Shown: positions 1 to 9,477, counted from the stretch's first letter. The stretch is DNA of 64,000 nucleotides from Virgibacillus phasianinus (GCF_002216775.1 NZ_CP022315.1:682001-746000), one strand, 5' to 3'. Notes: generated from the sequence alone by a model not told the origin. Program-made: numbers and translations.

Positions 1-1487
1 ACCTGAATCGGTATAAGGCTTTCCAACACGTCGTCAACCACTGCCCGTCCCAGATTAATGGACGATAAATTACAAACAACAAAATCACCTGGCTCTTTTG
101 TAATGACTATCTTTCCGTCCTTTGTCTGCTGGTCGATGAACATAGTCGGACTTTGATTTTGCATAATTTCCGTACATAAGTTACTGCAATAAATCATGCC
201 TGCATGCTTATTTACATTTTGGCGATTGACCTCATCACGATAAAACAGGAATGGTCCACCTGTTTCCAATTGGCTTTTCATGATGCTTTTCATAATTTCA
301 ATTGCTGGTACTGCCTCCTTTGAAAGGGTAGGATCTTCCACACATTCGATATATTTCTCACGGAAAGAACCGTTCCCCTTTTCCCCATCATAAAAGTCCT
401 CTAATGAATAACCCATCACTGTTCGAACCTCATGTGGGTCAAACAGGTACCAGTCGCCTCTTTCTTCAACCTTTTCCATAAACAAATCCGGTAATGTCAC
501 ACCGATAAATAAATCATGTGTACGAAGCCGTTCATCACCATTATTTAGTTTTGCATCGAGGAATGAATGGATATCCTTATGCCAGATATCCAAGTACACA
601 CAAATAGCCCCTTTTCGCTGACCGAGCTGATCGACACAGACGGCAGTGTTATTCAACTGCTTCATCCAAGGAATAACACCTGACGACGCACCTTTAAACC
701 CTTTAATCGAACTTCCGCTGCTGCGAATTTTACCCAGGTAAACACCGATCCCGCCGCCATTTTTCGATAAATTGGCGATGTCCGTATTGCTGTCATAAAT
801 GCTTTGCAGACTATCGTCCAGCGTATCAATAAAACAGCTGGACAATTGTCCATAGCTTTTACCCGCGTTTGCAAGGGTTGGTGTCGCGACAGTCATATAT
901 AAATTGCTCATCGCCCAGTATGCCTGTTCAACCAGTTCCAATCGTTGACTCTGTGGTTCATCCTGCATGATAGTCATTGCTATAATCATGAAACGTTCCT
1001 GCGGTAATTCAAAAATCTGTTTCGTATAGTTTTTTGCTATGTAACGGTCCGCCAATGTCTTCAACCCAATAAATGTAAAAAGCTGATCACGCTCCGGTCT
1101 TATTTGCTTTTCCAGCCGATCTATTTCATCTTTTGAATAGGATTGCAAGAGTGCCTTATCATATATTCCAATATTGGTAATCTCATTGATTAACCCAAAC
1201 AGCGATCCATATTTTTGTTCATAATCGTAATTTCGGTTCTTGGCTGCCTGGCAGTAGAGCCATTCCGAATAAATTGCGGCAGCTACATATGTCCAATCCG
1301 GATTCTCCTCATCTATCTGTGCTAATGCTTCCAGGGTAAGATGGTTCATCCACTCTTCATCTGAAAGTCCCCGCTCCGTGTCAGCATGTTTAATAAGAAA
1401 AGCGTCGATAGGCATAGTGGGAAATAATTGCTTTAGCTTGTCCTCTAAAAACTCTTTCCAGTTATTAATTCGTATCATGGTTTCCAT
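1..1487 (-). CDS. Ribonucleoside-diphosphate reductase class I alpha subunit (5' part; gene runs off the window)
   Basis: This is the large subunit of the aerobic ribonucleotide reductase, which reduces ribonucleotides to deoxyribonucleotides with a radical-generating beta subunit. The reading frame is open from the ATG at 1487 to the window edge (about 495 codons). Recognisable class I alpha motifs are SSCF (about 830-850), NGGGIG, and SNLCTEI (about 170-190), which carries the Asn/Cys/Glu active-site set, followed by a second conserved Cys in CNLSSINLG. No ATP-cone is evident: the N terminus starts directly with a short helical segment. A GGAG lies about 10 nt upstream of the ATG at 1487; an in-frame ATG at 1478 is possible. 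A cobalamin riboswitch with a terminator precedes it, so transcription should fall when vitamin B12 is plentiful. The beta subunit would be expected downstream, outside the window. Confidence 0.9.
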   Translation of the reverse strand, partial: METMIRINNWKEFLEDKLKQLFPTMPIDAFLIKHADTERGLSDEEWMNHLTLEALAQIDEENPDWTYVAAAIYSEWLYCQAAKNRNYDYEQKYGSLFGLINEITNIGIYDKALLQSYSKDEIDRLEKQIRPERDQLFTFIGLKTLADRYIAKNYTKQIFELPQERFMIIAMTIMQDEPQSQRLELVEQAYWAMSNLYMTVATPTLANAGKSYGQLSSCFIDTLDDSLQSIYDSNTDIANLSKNGGGIGVYLGKIRSSGSSIKGFKGASSGVIPWMKQLNNTAVCVDQLGQRKGAICVYLDIWHKDIHSFLDAKLNNGDERLRTHDLFIGVTLPDLFMEKVEERGDWYLFDPHEVRTVMGYSLEDFYDGEKGNGSFREKYIECVEDPTLSKEAVPAIEIMKSIMKSQLETGGPFLFYRDEVNRQNVNKHAGMIYCSNLCTEIMQNQSPTMFIDQQTKDGKIVITKEPGDFVVCNLSSINLGRAVVDDVLESLIPIQ

Positions 1488-1515
1488 AAATAAACATCTC
1501 CTTGTTCTATATTAA

Positions 1516-1552
1516 AAAAACCGCTCATGCTAGGAGGCCATGAACGGTTAAA
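1516..1552 (-). terminator. Intrinsic terminator of the cobalamin riboswitch expression platform
   Basis: On the minus strand an AACCGTTCATG / CATGAGCGGTT stem is followed by a run of seven T. It lies between the riboswitch aptamer and the reductase start codon, which is the arrangement expected for transcription attenuation. Confidence 0.8.
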
Positions 1553-1614
1553 ACGATAGAAAAATATACATCTCCACCGTTTCGTCTTCTTTGGCCCCGA
1601 AGAATGGAAACTTT

Positions 1615-1800
1615 TACAAGGCTTGGCAGGTTTCCTGACTTATGTGTTCATCTACTTGAGCACCTTCCCATATCACAGCCGTTAAGCAAGCAATACAGTG
1701 GATCTATTCTCGTTCGTTCACATTTACAGTTGCGGGGACAGCTCTGGATTCACACCAGATTCCCTATTAAGGCCGCCAATTTTGCAGCCACCAACGCTTG
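1615..1800 (-). ncRNA. Cobalamin (B12) riboswitch aptamer
   Basis: Read on the minus strand, the segment holds the conserved blocks of a cobalamin riboswitch in order: GGGAATCTGGTGTGAATCC, then AGCTGTCCCCGCAACTGTAA, a degenerate B12-box core (ATCCACTG), a GGGAAGGTG block, and finally the AGGAAACCTGCC block. The spacing fits the family. It sits directly upstream of a terminator and the ribonucleotide reductase gene. B12 riboswitches are known to control B12-independent isozymes when a B12-dependent alternative exists, so a class II (adenosylcobalamin) reductase elsewhere in the genome is a reasonable inference. Confidence 0.92.
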
Positions 1801-1963
1801 TAGGATAAAACTATATATAGTATGTAATTGTTAAAGATAAAACAATATATTGTGTTTAAAGCCTATCATAAGATGTATTTGATTGCAATACTTTTACTTA
1901 CAAAAAGGAAAAATGCATCTTTATGTCGAATGGAATATGTAAGAGAATTAGGAGGTTAAAAAT

Positions 1964-2839
1964 ATGGTGGAGACAAACAATACAATTGGATTTATCGGTA
2001 TAGGAGTCATGGGGAAAAGCATGACACAAAATTTACTGAACGCAGGTTTTCCTGTCCAGGTATATACCAGAACAAAAGAAAAGGCACAATCTCTGATTGA
2101 TAAAGGTGCCATTTGGTGCGAGTCAGTCGCTGAACTAGCGCAGGGAGCAGATGTAATTATAACCATGGTCGGTTATCCAAGTGATGTAGAAGATGTTTAT
2201 TTTGGAGAGGATGGCATTTTAAATAATGCAAAAGAAAAATCCTATCTGGTTGATATGACTACATCAAAACCGGCATTAGCCGAACAAATATATGCTGAGA
2301 GCAAAACCCGCGGACTCTTTGCATTAGATGCACCCGTATCAGGTGGGGACGTTGGGGCACAGAATGGAACATTATCAATTATGATCGGCGGTGAAAAGCA
2401 AGCATTTCAGGACTTAAAACCAATTTTTGAAGTAATGGGGAGCAATATTGTTTATCAGGGATGTGCTGGCGCTGGACAACATACCAAATTGTGCAATCAG
2501 ATAACAATTGCTTCAAACATGGTCGGTGTATCGGAAGCAATCGTCTATGCAAAAAAGGCCGGACTGGACCCAAGCAAGGTACTGAAAAGCATTACGACAG
2601 GCGCGGCCGGCAGCTTTTCATTATCCAACCTTGCCCCGCGAATGCTGAAAGAAGATTACGCTCCAGGGTTCTATGTAAAGCATTTTATTAAAGACATGAC
2701 AATTGCGCTTGAGTCAGCTAAGGACATGGGGCTGTTAACACCTGGGCTTGCACTATCTCTGGAACTTTATACAGAGCTTGCCGAGCAAGGTGAAAATGAT
2801 AGCGGAACCCAGGCATTGATTAAGCTATTTGAAAAATAA
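1964..2839 (+). CDS. NAD(P)-dependent beta-hydroxyacid dehydrogenase (3-hydroxyisobutyrate dehydrogenase family)
   Basis: This is a cytosolic oxidoreductase of 291 residues, the usual length for the beta-hydroxyacid dehydrogenase family (3-hydroxyisobutyrate and tartronate semialdehyde reductases). The N-terminal nucleotide-binding loop GFIGIGVMG lies near residues 9-17. The substrate motif DAPVSGGDVGA and the catalytic-lysine motif GAGQHTKLCNQ are both visible, with Lys in the canonical position. An AGGAGG stands 8 nt before the ATG. The gene is transcribed alone and is convergent with the two-gene minus-strand unit that follows. Substrate cannot be told from sequence. Confidence 0.88.
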   Translation: MVETNNTIGFIGIGVMGKSMTQNLLNAGFPVQVYTRTKEKAQSLIDKGAIWCESVAELAQGADVIITMVGYPSDVEDVYFGEDGILNNAKEKSYLVDMTTSKPALAEQIYAESKTRGLFALDAPVSGGDVGAQNGTLSIMIGGEKQAFQDLKPIFEVMGSNIVYQGCAGAGQHTKLCNQITIASNMVGVSEAIVYAKKAGLDPSKVLKSITTGAAGSFSLSNLAPRMLKEDYAPGFYVKHFIKDMTIALESAKDMGLLTPGLALSLELYTELAEQGENDSGTQALIKLFEK

Positions 2840-2842
2840 GCC

Positions 2843-3142
2843 CTATTTTTTACGCTTATCAATTTGCTCCTTTACAATAAATGCTAAATCATCATTGCCA
2901 AAAAGCTGTAGAACATTTAAAACAGTTGAGTCAGGAATTTCTTCTGACTCCTTTTTTGGTACAGTTAATTCCAGCGCTTCTTCCAAGGCGTTGTTTTTCA
3001 TTTGCTTAGGATATGCCTGCTCATACAGATCCTTTGGTTCAATATCATTATTTATACACCATTGCGCATAAACTAATATCATCACTTTTTCATCGTTTTG
3101 ATAACTTTCAATTACCTTTTCTTCCATTTCCTTTCGTCCCAT
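2843..3142 (-). CDS. Conserved hypothetical protein, about 99 aa
   Basis: This is a small acidic, helical, soluble protein with no signal peptide and no motif I recognise. It starts two bases after the stop of the upstream methyltransferase gene (TGA-TA-ATG), so the two are translationally coupled. GGTG stands 7 nt upstream of the ATG at 3142; the in-frame ATG at 3148 is too close to the ribosome binding site. It may assist the methyltransferase, but this rests on position only. Confidence 0.7.
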   Translation of the reverse strand: MGRKEMEEKVIESYQNDEKVMILVYAQWCINNDIEPKDLYEQAYPKQMKNNALEEALELTVPKKESEEIPDSTVLNVLQLFGNDDLAFIVKEQIDKRKK

Positions 3143-3144
3143 TA

Positions 3145-3831
3145 TCATTCACCTTCTTTTCGGAACATAAATACCCACAAAAATGTTAAAGCCTGCTTCA
3201 ACTCAATTGGCAACCCTTCATGATTCTTAGCCTTCACCCCGTCCCGGTACACACCAAAACCATCTACATATGTAAAATTCTTTTCCTGCGCCAGCTTCTG
3301 AAACTCCCACGGCATCATCGTATTTGCAATCGCCTTTTCACCATACACGCGTGGATAACTGTGTGTACGGGGCCCTGCAGTTGGCCCCAGTATCCCAACA
3401 CAAAGCAGGCCATCTTTTTTCAAAACACGACTCAACTGTTTAAGTGCATTCGCCGGAACTTCAGTCCATTCCAGCACATTGATTGACATAATCCCATCAC
3501 AGCTATTCGCAGCAAATGGCAGATCTGTCACATCACCCTGAAGGAAGGAAATTTCCCCATTTGGCATCCGTTCCTTAGCACGGGCAATCATTTCACCTGA
3601 AAGGTCCATTCCGACTACATCAAACCCAGCTTTATGCAGCCTATACGAGCCATATCCATCTCCACAACCAATATCATACACTTTACTTCCCTTTGCAAAG
3701 TGCTTTTTGATAAATGGAATAATATCTTTTCTGCTGCCATTATCCCACATGTTGACACTGCGCTCATTCCAAAACTGTGCCCGGCTGTCCCATTGCAATT
3801 CCGCTTCTTTATTCCAATTAAACGAAGACAT
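3145..3831 (-). CDS. Class I SAM-dependent methyltransferase
   Basis: The protein has 228 residues and a Rossmann-fold methyltransferase core. Motif I is VYDIGCGDGYGS (about residues 52-63), followed by the acidic end of beta-2 (VVGMDLS), the LQGDVTDLPF loop and INVLEW in motif IV. This pattern is typical of UbiE/Methyltransf_11 small-molecule methyltransferases. The start is supported by GGGAGG 9 nt upstream. It is the first gene of a two-gene unit with the small protein downstream. The substrate is unknown. Confidence 0.85.
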   Translation of the reverse strand: MSSFNWNKEAELQWDSRAQFWNERSVNMWDNGSRKDIIPFIKKHFAKGSKVYDIGCGDGYGSYRLHKAGFDVVGMDLSGEMIARAKERMPNGEISFLQGDVTDLPFAANSCDGIMSINVLEWTEVPANALKQLSRVLKKDGLLCVGILGPTAGPRTHSYPRVYGEKAIANTMMPWEFQKLAQEKNFTYVDGFGVYRDGVKAKNHEGLPIELKQALTFLWVFMFRKEGE

Positions 3832-4002
3832 GACTAAAAACCTCCCTCACCTTAATTCCATTATAACCCATGGTATTTGCTATTGAAATTGTGTCATTTT
3901 CTATTAAAGCATTACTATAACGCAAATCTCTTTATGGCTGTTTTCACAAAGTTTTTTGCAAAGATTTAAAGTACCCTATTTATACCAAGTTCATCCAAAC
4001 AA

Positions 4003-4039
4003 AAAGGGTTTATCTCACCATATGCGAGATAAACCCTAT
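4003..4039 (-). terminator. Terminator of the cold-shock gene
   Basis: The AGGGTTTATCTC / GAGATAAACCCT stem is 12 bp and perfect, and on the minus strand it is followed by TTTTTG. It lies 15 nt after the csp stop codon. Confidence 0.9.
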
Positions 4040-4054
4040 ATTATTATCTATTTA

Positions 4055-4252
4055 TTATAGACGCTCAACGTTAGCTGCTTGAGGTCCGCGGTTTCCTTCA
4101 ACAATTTCGAATTCAACGTCTTGACCTTCTTCAAGTGTTTTGAAACCTTCCGCTTGGATAGCTGAGAAATGTACGAATACATCGTCTCCGTCTTCGCGCT
4201 CGATAAAACCAAAGCCTTTTTCTGCATTAAACCATTTTACTTTACCAGTCAT
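4055..4252 (-). CDS. Cold-shock protein (CspA/CspB family)
   Basis: This is a 66-residue single-stranded nucleic-acid-binding RNA chaperone, a one-domain OB-fold protein. The RNP1 motif KGFGFI and RNP2 motif VFVHFS are intact, and the start MTGKVKWFN is typical of the family. The ATG at 4252 lies 7 nt downstream of an AGGAGG-like site (forward cctcct region near 4260-4265). An upstream in-frame ATG would add seven residues not found in the family. About 200 nt of gene-free DNA upstream leaves room for the long 5' leader usual for csp genes. It is followed by a strong terminator and is monocistronic. Confidence 0.95.
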   Translation of the reverse strand: MTGKVKWFNAEKGFGFIEREDGDDVFVHFSAIQAEGFKTLEEGQDVEFEIVEGNRGPQAANVERL

Positions 4253-4273
4253 TAAAATGACCTCCTTATACAA

Positions 4274-5232
4274 ATATCGTGCAAAGTAATTGAATCATAA
4301 ATACTTTTACACCACTTCGACAAAGAGATCGTAAAGTATTATTCAAACTCCAATTTCCTTTTGCACCATTAATTTTACCCTTTTATAAAAAATAATGCAA
4401 GTTAATATAATCTTTTTCGTTATAATATTACAAATTCTCATCAATCAGCTGAAACGCCTGATTTCAGGCCGTTGAAACAGTTGAAAAATCACTCTAACAT
4501 TGATAAAATAGTTTCTTGCAAGAATATAATTAGAATGGACACTATGCATTTGTATCTTGCAAATACAAATTGCGTCATAAATGGGATATATTAACGCATC
4601 TATATAATTTAAAAATGCCGTATCCATGCTTTGTTCTTAAGTATCGACATAAATAACCTTTTTACAAAAATGTACTATCCGTTGAATTTACGTGGACAAT
4701 GTTGACTTAACGTGGACAAAAATAAAACCTCTACTCAGAGGCTGGGTAGAGGTTTTATTTTTCATTCAAATTCTAATTACCCTCAAAAGTTTTTCCAAAC
4801 CGTTTTTATCGCACACTTTTAATACTACCTATAAAAAAGAGGCCGTACTTGTTAATCTCTCGGGACAAAAAATCAGAGTCTACTTTTAAAAAAGATTGAT
4901 CAAAATAGGCCCTCATAGTTTTTTGCCAAGAATAAAAGTGGGACTAGGTATTCCCGCACTTAAAGCCATATGAGTGTTGATGCCCCGTTCCTTTCAAAAA
5001 GAATAGTTATCCACCCCCTACATAGCTGTAGTAGCCACTAATATATGATTGCCCAGTTCACTTGTGTCTCAATGAGTTGTTTCCATGTACAAAATTTAGA
5101 ATCAGGTTTTTTGACTATTTCCTTCAAACCCCTTTTATTATATAAATGTTTCCTCCCGGACTACTGTGCTTCCTAAAATCAGTATGATCGGTAAGAGATT
5201 GTGAATCAAAATTAAGAGAATAAAAAGGGGCA
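4274..5232. other. Long gene-poor region with small repeats
   Basis: No convincing gene is visible in this A+T-rich stretch. The decamer ACGTGGACAA occurs twice, at 4690-4699 and 4710-4719, just before a strong hairpin at 4721-4760. Minus-strand fragments around 4930-5030 resemble a decayed coding sequence but could not be assigned. The interval may hold an insertion-sequence footprint. Confidence 0.5.
4721..4760. terminator. Bidirectional hairpin terminator
   Basis: AATAAAACCTCTAC and GTAGAGGTTTTATT form a 14-bp stem around an 11-12 nt loop, with T-rich DNA on both sides. No intact gene lies immediately upstream on either strand, so it may be left over from a lost gene. Confidence 0.7.
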
Positions 5233-5504
5233 ATGAAAATGGAACATGGACATCACCATCGGACTTCTGAAGTGAAAGTACAAGCTGATTATCATAATGG
5301 ACACATTACTATTAGGGTCAGGAAGATAAGGGGAAGACTGTTGATCTTGAGGATACCCATGAAAAGCAAATGCACCTGATCATCGTCAATAATGATCTGG
5401 ATAGATTCCTCCATGTTCATCCAATTAAGAAGGAAGCTAATTGTTTTGAAGCCGATGTTGAATTGAAACCGGATCACTATTGCTACTTCAATTTCGTTCT
5501 ATAG
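5233..5504 (+). pseudogene. Frameshifted, truncated YtkA/FixH-like protein
   Basis: The frame opens at an ATG at 5233 (MKMEHGHHHR...) and then stops. A second frame, open from about 5325 to the stop at 5504, carries THEKQMHLIIVNNDL and FLHVHP. That is the pattern of the small YtkA/FixH-like domain often found beside copper and thiol-redox genes, where it usually sits in an exported protein. One frameshift near 5320 separates the halves, and the C terminus is shorter than expected. The His-rich N terminus fits a metal-linked role. The assignment rests on motif memory and is moderate. Confidence 0.55.
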
Positions 5505-5603
5505 ATCTTTATTGATTCTAACAGTAAGAAAAAAGTAATTGTTCATAAAGTTATCTTACTTTCCACACAAAGGCAGACATTTATGAATTACCATATTGTA
5601 TAA

Positions 5604-5636
5604 AAAAAGAGTTGTTCAAACATGAACAGCTCTTTT
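5604..5636 (-). terminator. Terminator of the OsmC-family gene
   Basis: An AAAGAGCTGTTCA / TGAACAACTCTTT stem is followed on the minus strand by a T run. It lies about 20 nt after the OsmC stop codon. Confidence 0.8.
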
Positions 5637-5657
5637 CATCATTTTCGCCCATTGGTA

Positions 5658-6086
5658 TTAAATGACTTCTTCTTTTCCCTTAGTACCGTTAATCGAATAG
5701 CTAACGGTTATTTCTGCACTCAATGAATGAGCAACAGAGCAATATTTATTTTTAGACAGCTGTATTGCCCGGATGACCTTACCTTCTGGTAACTCCCCTT
5801 CTAATGCATAATGAATGTGAATTGCAACAAAACGTTTTGGATGATCATCAGCATTACGGCCTTTAACGTTCATTTTAAATTTTGAAGGTTGCAAACGCAC
5901 TTTTTGCAAAATCGAAATAGTATCAATTCCCGTACATCCCGCAACAGCATTCAATAGTAATTCTGTTGGTCGCGGTCCACCATTCTCTCCTCCAACCGGT
6001 CCAGCTGCATCCATTTTAATGTCATGCCCGGACGGTGCAGTACTAGAGAAAGCCATTTTACCATCCCACATTACCGAAAATTCCAC
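5658..6086 (-). CDS. OsmC family protein
   Basis: This is a 142-residue OsmC/Ohr-family protein; the family reduces organic or lipid hydroperoxides with paired cysteines. One conserved Cys is visible in NAVAGCTGIDTISIL, and the second in KNKYCSVAHSLS, matching the YhfA-like OsmC branch. The start codon is GTG at 6086 with AAAGGAG ten bases upstream. It is transcribed alone and ends at a strong hairpin. A role in thiol or peroxide stress during metal exposure is plausible from context but not shown. Confidence 0.85.
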   Translation of the reverse strand: MEFSVMWDGKMAFSSTAPSGHDIKMDAAGPVGGENGGPRPTELLLNAVAGCTGIDTISILQKVRLQPSKFKMNVKGRNADDHPKRFVAIHIHYALEGELPEGKVIRAIQLSKNKYCSVAHSLSAEITVSYSINGTKGKEEVI

Positions 6087-6338
6087 TTGTATCAGACTCC
6101 TTTTTTAATTTGTTACCTATGTTTCGTTATTAGATATACTTTATCCCATCTAATATATATGCCTGTTTATAACAGGATTATTTATCAAACTAAGGATTAG
6201 TGGATTCTTTAAAAAACGGAATCGATTAATCTTTTTAAAAAAAATCCATTTACCGGATTAGAAGTTTCTACAGCATTATCCAAAATCTTTTACATGTAAA
6301 AACTGGTCCCCAACCTAGGAAACCAGCATCATGTATTT

Positions 6339-6545
6339 TTATGCTACATCATAGCCTTGATCTTCAACAGCTTCTTTCATACTTTCCAATGTAATTTTTG
6401 TTTCATCATATTCAACTTTTACTTTACCAGAGTTCAAATCAACTTCTGCAGTAGATACTCCGTCCAACCCATTAAGTGCGCCTTCTACTGACATTTTGCA
6501 GTGGCCACATGTCATTCCTTTAACATTTAAGGTTTTTGTATGCAT
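6339..6545 (-). CDS. copZ: Copper chaperone CopZ
   Basis: This is a 68-residue heavy-metal-associated (HMA) domain that carries Cu(I) in the cytosol and hands it to CopA. The Cu-binding motif MTCGHC is at about residues 11-16, and Tyr in the GYDV C terminus is typical of Bacillus CopZ. AAAGGAGGTGG precedes the ATG. It lies 173 nt downstream of copA on the same strand, and the gap contains two large hairpins, so it is the last gene of csoR-copA-copZ. A near-identical paralogue lies at 43912-44118. Confidence 0.95.
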   Translation of the reverse strand: MHTKTLNVKGMTCGHCKMSVEGALNGLDGVSTAEVDLNSGKVKVEYDETKITLESMKEAVEDQGYDVA

Positions 6546-6586
6546 TTTTCCACCTCCTTTAAAGTTGTATAAGTCGAAATTTCAAT

Positions 6587-6702
6587 CGGTGGGGGTTTTC
6601 CATCCCTCACCGAATGTTAGTTGTGCAGAATCGGACATTTACGGGCAGTTTATTCCCACTTATCTTTCCCCAAAATCTTGAAGTGGGGGTATTACTGCCC
6701 GT
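6587..6702 (-). other. Structured copA-copZ intercistronic region
   Basis: Two hairpins fill the gap between copA and copZ. One (6642-6701) pairs CGGGCAGT with ACTGCCCG and, further in, CCCACTT with AAGTGGG. The other (6589-6614) pairs CGGTGAGGG with CCCCCACCG. Neither is followed by a clear T run, so RNA processing, attenuation or a palindromic repeat insertion all remain possible. Confidence 0.6.
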
Positions 6703-6718
6703 TATGTGGGAGAAAAAA

Positions 6719-9103
6719 TTATAATTTGGCTCTCTTTAAGCGAAGGGAGTTAGAAACAACGCTTACCGAACTTAATGCCATTGCTGCACCAGCAACCCAT
6801 GGAGCAAGTAATCCGACTGCTGCAACTGGAATTCCTGCTGTATTGTAGCCGAATGCCCAGAAGAGGTTTTGACGGATATTTTTAATCGTCGCATGGCTGA
6901 TTTTGATCGCTTTTGGTATGAGCAATAGCTCTCCACCAAGAATGGTTAGGTCAGCAGCTTCTATTGCCACTTCTGTACCAGTTCCAATGGCAATTCCAAT
7001 ATCTGCAGTAACCAATGCTGGTGCATCGTTCACACCGTCACCAACCATCGCTACCTTTTTATCTAGTGCTTGAATTTCTTTTACCTTATCCGCCTTTTCT
7101 TCAGGTAAGACTTGAGCAATCACATGGTCGATTCCTACTTGTTTTGCAATAGCTTGCGCTGTTCTTTCGTTATCACCTGTTAGCATGATCACTTCTAAGC
7201 CCTGTTCTTGTAGCTCTTTAATTGCTTGTGGTGCTGTTTCTTTAATGGTATCTGCAACCGCGACGATTCCACGATATTCCCCATCAATAGCAATCAACAT
7301 CGCTGTTTTGCCATTGGTTTCAAATTCAACTAATTTCTCTTCATTTGCACCAATATCAATGTGATGATCATCCATTAATTTTCGATTTCCAACAAGCACG
7401 TGTTTTCCGGAAATCTTCACTTCAATACCATGGCCGGGTATAGCATCAAATTCATCCACTTCCACAAAATCAATAGCTTTCTCTGTTGCGTAGGCCACAA
7501 TAGCTCCTGCAAGTGGATGTTCCGATCCTTTTTCTCCACTAGCTAACAATTGTAATGCTTCTTCATCACCAGAAAAGTCCGTTACTTCCGGTTTTCCTTT
7601 TGTGATGGTTCCTGTTTTATCAAGAACAATGGCATCCAATTGATGCGTTCTTTCCAGGTGTTCTCCACCCTTGAAAAGAATTCCGTTCTCTGCAGCCCTT
7701 CCTGTTCCAACCATAATAGAAGTTGGTGTTGCAAGCCCTAACGCACATGGACAGGCAATAACAAGTACAGCAATTGCTGCCACTAGGGCAGGCTCAAATT
7801 GACCTGGCTCAACTAAGGCTATCCAGACAATAAATGTGAGAATGGCAAGCCCTACAACGATTGGTACGAAATAACCAGAGATGACATCGGCTAATCGTTG
7901 AATTGGTGCTTTCGTTCCTTGTGCTTCTTCCACAACTTTCACAATCGATGCAAGGGCAGTATCTTTCCCTACTTTTGTCGCTTCCATTTCAATTGAGCCA
8001 TTTTTGTTGATCGTCGAGCCGATTAAGCCAGCGTCTATGTCCTTTTCAATTGGAATGGATTCACCCGTAATCATCGCCTCATCGACAGATGTTTTTCCCT
8101 TTAAAACCTTACCGTCAACCGGAATTTTCTCGCCTGGTTTTACAATTAATCGGTCACCAACAACAACCTCATCAACCGGAATCATGGTTTCCTCGCCATT
8201 TCTGATAATGCGAGCTTCTTTTGCCTGTAAATTAAGCAAAGAGGATAGTGCATTTGTTGTCTGGGTTTTCGCTCTTGCTTCCAAATACTTACCAAATAAA
8301 ATCAACGTGATTAATATAGCACTTGTTTCAAAATATAGATGTGGCATATATTCAGGATTGCCGATAGTCTTAAGTGCTTCATATAAACTATAGAAATAAG
8401 CAGCACTCGTACCTAAAGCGACAAGCACATCCATGTTCGCTCCACCATTCCGCAGGTTCTTATAGGCACCAACATAAAATTGCCAGCCAATGATAAATTG
8501 CACAGGCGTTGCTAAAGCAAATTGGAACCACGGATTCATGAATATATCCGGTAGATTCATATTAAATAAATGGACCAGCATGGTTAGCAATAGCGGTGCA
8601 GCTAACACAGCTGAGATGATTAACTTCGTCTTCTTTTGTTGTAGTTCTTTTTCTTTATGTGTTTCTTTTTCTGCTGCTTCCGCTTTAGGTTTCGCATCAT
8701 ACCCTGCATTCTTGATTTTTCCAATCAATCCTTTAAGATCTACTAATCCGGGATTATATTCTATCGATGCGGTTTCTGTTGTTAAGTTTACCGTTGCAAA
8801 TTTAACCCCTGCTTGTTTATTCAACACCTTTTCAATCCGGGCCGAACAGGCAGCACAGGTCATTCCAAAAACATCTAATTCTGTTTTTTCCATTAAAACT
8901 CCGTATCCGACATTTTCAATTTTCTTGGTAATATCTTCTATGGACGTTTTTTCTGCATCATAGTCTACCGTTGCCTTTTCTGTCGTTAAATTAACTTGTG
9001 CCTCCACACCATCCATTTTGTTTAATGTTTTTTCAATACGACTGGAACAGGCAGCACAGGTCATTCCTGTTACACCAAGTGTTGCATGATTTGTTTCACT
9101 CAT
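6719..9103 (-). CDS. copA: Cu(I)-exporting P1B-type ATPase CopA
   Basis: This 794-residue membrane ATPase pumps Cu(I) out of the cytosol. Two HMA domains are visible, with GMTCAAC at residues 13-19 and again near 80. They are followed by eight membrane helices with the CPC motif in IACPCALG, the phosphorylation motif DKTGT and the hinge motif [10 protein letters not shown]. The late motifs YN and MALSSVSVV mark the P1B-1 (Cu+) class. Length matches Bacillus CopA. It starts 12 nt after csoR and is co-transcribed with it, under the CsoR operator at 9455-9470. A decayed paralogue lies at 44149-44926. Confidence 0.97.
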   Translation of the reverse strand: MSETNHATLGVTGMTCAACSSRIEKTLNKMDGVEAQVNLTTEKATVDYDAEKTSIEDITKKIENVGYGVLMEKTELDVFGMTCAACSARIEKVLNKQAGVKFATVNLTTETASIEYNPGLVDLKGLIGKIKNAGYDAKPKAEAAEKETHKEKELQQKKTKLIISAVLAAPLLLTMLVHLFNMNLPDIFMNPWFQFALATPVQFIIGWQFYVGAYKNLRNGGANMDVLVALGTSAAYFYSLYEALKTIGNPEYMPHLYFETSAILITLILFGKYLEARAKTQTTNALSSLLNLQAKEARIIRNGEETMIPVDEVVVGDRLIVKPGEKIPVDGKVLKGKTSVDEAMITGESIPIEKDIDAGLIGSTINKNGSIEMEATKVGKDTALASIVKVVEEAQGTKAPIQRLADVISGYFVPIVVGLAILTFIVWIALVEPGQFEPALVAAIAVLVIACPCALGLATPTSIMVGTGRAAENGILFKGGEHLERTHQLDAIVLDKTGTITKGKPEVTDFSGDEEALQLLASGEKGSEHPLAGAIVAYATEKAIDFVEVDEFDAIPGHGIEVKISGKHVLVGNRKLMDDHHIDIGANEEKLVEFETNGKTAMLIAIDGEYRGIVAVADTIKETAPQAIKELQEQGLEVIMLTGDNERTAQAIAKQVGIDHVIAQVLPEEKADKVKEIQALDKKVAMVGDGVNDAPALVTADIGIAIGTGTEVAIEAADLTILGGELLLIPKAIKISHATIKNIRQNLFWAFGYNTAGIPVAAVGLLAPWVAGAAMALSSVSVVSNSLRLKRAKL

Positions 9104-9115
9104 AATAGAGCCCCC

Positions 9116-9427
9116 TTACTTGGAAAACTGCTTCAATACATCCATTAATTCCTCAATGGTTTCTTGACCTTCCCCTTGTTTGATTGCATCACTGACACAA
9201 TGGTTGATATGGCGTTCCGTGACAGAGAAACCTACATTTTTTAATGCGGATTGAATGGCGCTGATTTGTACCAAAATATCGACACAATAGCGATCTTCCT
9301 CCACCATTTTCTGAATACCGCGAACTTGACCCTCTATACGTTTTAAACGGTTAATAACCTTCTGCTTTTCATCTTTTGTTCTTGGTTTACTTGGGTGATC
9401 ATGTAAGAATTTATCCAAATGAATCAC
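9116..9427 (-). CDS. csoR: Copper-sensing repressor CsoR
   Basis: This is an all-helical tetrameric repressor that releases DNA on binding Cu(I). The three ligands are visible as Cys48, His73 and Cys77 (C-x24-H-x3-C). NRLKRIEGQVRGI is the DNA-binding signature. It heads the copper operon. The start is uncertain: GTG at 9427 sits inside the GGAAGTG ribosome-binding region, and TTG at 9418 has better spacing. Its own promoter carries the operator (9449-9477), so it autoregulates. It probably also acts on the similar sites listed elsewhere in the window. Confidence 0.95.
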   Translation of the reverse strand: MIHLDKFLHDHPSKPRTKDEKQKVINRLKRIEGQVRGIQKMVEEDRYCVDILVQISAIQSALKNVGFSVTERHINHCVSDAIKQGEGQETIEELMDVLKQFSK

Positions 9428-9448
9428 TTCCTTTTTTGTTATATCTAT

Positions 9449-9477
9449 ACTATACCCCCATATGGTATATTTGTCAA
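9449..9477 (-). promoter_or_regulatory. csoR-copA-copZ promoter with CsoR operator
   Basis: On the minus strand TTGACA (9477-9472) and TATAGT (9454-9449) are separated by exactly 17 nt. The spacer holds the near-palindrome TATACCATATGGGGGTATA, which matches the Bacillus CsoR operator type (ATACC...GGGTAT). Repressor bound here would block polymerase. Confidence 0.88.

Noticed and set aside
1604-1834. Plus-strand reading frame through the riboswitch region
   Set aside because: It lies antisense to a clear cobalamin riboswitch and has no ribosome binding site.
4692-4889. Reading frame of about 65 codons in the gene-poor interval
   Set aside because: It runs through a terminator hairpin, and no ribosome binding site or family pattern supports it.
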